NCBI GenBank assembly: GCA_002390485.1
Contig: DGPO01000017.1
Span: 1 to 24,016, forward strand
From: Halieaceae bacterium UBA4438
Lineage (GTDB): Bacteria > Pseudomonadota > Gammaproteobacteria > Pseudomonadales > Halieaceae
DNA length: 24,016 nt
Direction: 5' to 3'
Shown here piece by piece: positions 23,717 through 24,016 of the stretch (positions are counted from its first letter, which is position 1; each line of letters begins with the position of its first letter). A model generated the notes under the pieces. That model ran no database searches. It was not told the DNA's origin and worked only from the letters and a program-made list of their open reading frames with translations. The translations under genes and the position numbers were made by a program.

Positions 23717-23743
23717 AAAAAAAGGACAGCCCGAGGGCTGCCC
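23717..23743 (-). terminator. Intrinsic terminator of the gene at the right edge
   Basis: On the minus strand GGGCAGCCC and GGGCTGTCC pair (one G-U) in a tight hairpin (23724-23743), followed by seven T (23723-23717). It begins about 25 bp after the stop of the partial gene and is its natural terminator. Confidence 0.85.
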
Positions 23744-23768
23744 TGAGTATCCCGCATTGAGTGTGGGT

Positions 23769-24016
23769 CTATAACGACCCCGAAATGGTCCAGCCTGCCC
23801 ACCAGAGATCGGACTGATCGGGGTTGACTGCACCGGCAAAGTCAGTCGAATCAAGGTATTCCACGTCAGCCACTGACTCTGGAAGAGACCCGTTAATTGC
23901 AGTCCAATCCAATGCATCAAGACCCGACGCCTCAGCCGAGAGAGACTCGTAGAACTGCCCAAGATTACCCTCAGCTGCAACCGCATTAATGATTCCCGCA
24001 GAAGCGTCAAAATCGG
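23769..24016 (-). CDS. C-terminal part of a protein of unknown function, probably cell-surface or secreted
   Basis: Only the last 81 codons are in the window; the rest lies beyond the right edge. The visible part is acidic (AAEGNLGQFYESLSAEASG, then VEYLDSTDFAGAVNPDQS) and ends DLWWAGWTISGSL. It is rich in Ser, Ala, Asp and aromatic residues and has no Cys or Lys. Endings of the 'DFAGAV...W..GWT' kind are familiar from large extracellular proteins of marine bacteria, but I cannot name the family. The coding frame is judged real because of its composition, its length without stops, and the strong terminator 25 bp after its stop codon. Confidence 0.72.
   Translation of the reverse strand, partial: DFDASAGIINAVAAEGNLGQFYESLSAEASGLDALDWTAINGSLPESVADVEYLDSTDFAGAVNPDQSDLWWAGWTISGSL

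Noticed and set aside
1..24016. Mobile elements, CRISPR, tRNA/rRNA, phage-defence genes
   Set aside because: I looked for transposase motifs, terminal inverted repeats, spaced repeats, tRNA cloverleafs and defence domains and saw none; the window appears to be ordinary chromosomal backbone.

Overview
The window reads as chromosomal DNA of a Gram-negative, aerobic, heterotrophic gammaproteobacterium. Supporting signs are an outer-membrane TonB-dependent receptor, Sec signal peptides, a lipobox lipoprotein, cytochrome c' with cytochrome b561, and the long (about 365-residue) PurC typical of Vibrio/Shewanella-like lineages. GTG starts behind good Shine-Dalgarno sites are common. The DUF3833/DUF3429/PhyH/DUF885 mix fits marine Halieaceae/Cellvibrionales-type bacteria, but that placement is inference. 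Genes are tightly packed. I saw no tRNA, rRNA, insertion sequence, prophage or CRISPR array.

Left part (1-7167). On the minus strand are the 5' part of a family 4 glycosyltransferase cut by the window edge, a class III omega-aminotransferase, a 330-bp gene-free gap, then glycerol kinase, aldehyde dehydrogenase and a PhyH-type Fe(II)/2-oxoglutarate dioxygenase, which run as dioxygenase > ALDH > glpK. Divergent from the dioxygenase is an acyl-CoA dehydrogenase (+). One reading, an inference only, is that this set cleaves a glycerol ether or related lipid: oxidative release of glycerol and an aldehyde, then GlpK, ALDH and beta-oxidation.

Middle part (7188-14941). An exported DUF885 metallopeptidase (+) follows. 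Its signal-peptide codons contain a textbook intrinsic terminator. It meets a PhzF-family enzyme tail to tail; that gene lies downstream of a beta-alanine:pyruvate aminotransferase (-). Across a 205-bp divergent control region lies cytochrome c' (+), which converges on cytochrome b561 (-). The b561 gene is translationally coupled to an exported M20 amidohydrolase. Divergent from the amidohydrolase is an unrecognised exported protein (+), whose 3' end overlaps a DUF442/TIGR01244 phosphatase/sulfurtransferase-like gene (-).

Right part (14958-24016). purC (-) precedes the DUF442 gene. Divergent from purC, with a good sigma-70 promoter, is a TonB-dependent receptor followed by a small membrane-anchored protein of unknown function. 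A six-gene minus-strand run follows: DUF3833 lipoprotein > DUF3429 membrane protein > tsaB > uppP > apeB > trpS, with several stop/start overlaps. Its leader is unusual: two strong intrinsic terminators and two more hairpins lie between it and the 3' end of an exported-type protein at the right edge, and the second terminator is only about 20 nt before the lipoprotein start codon.
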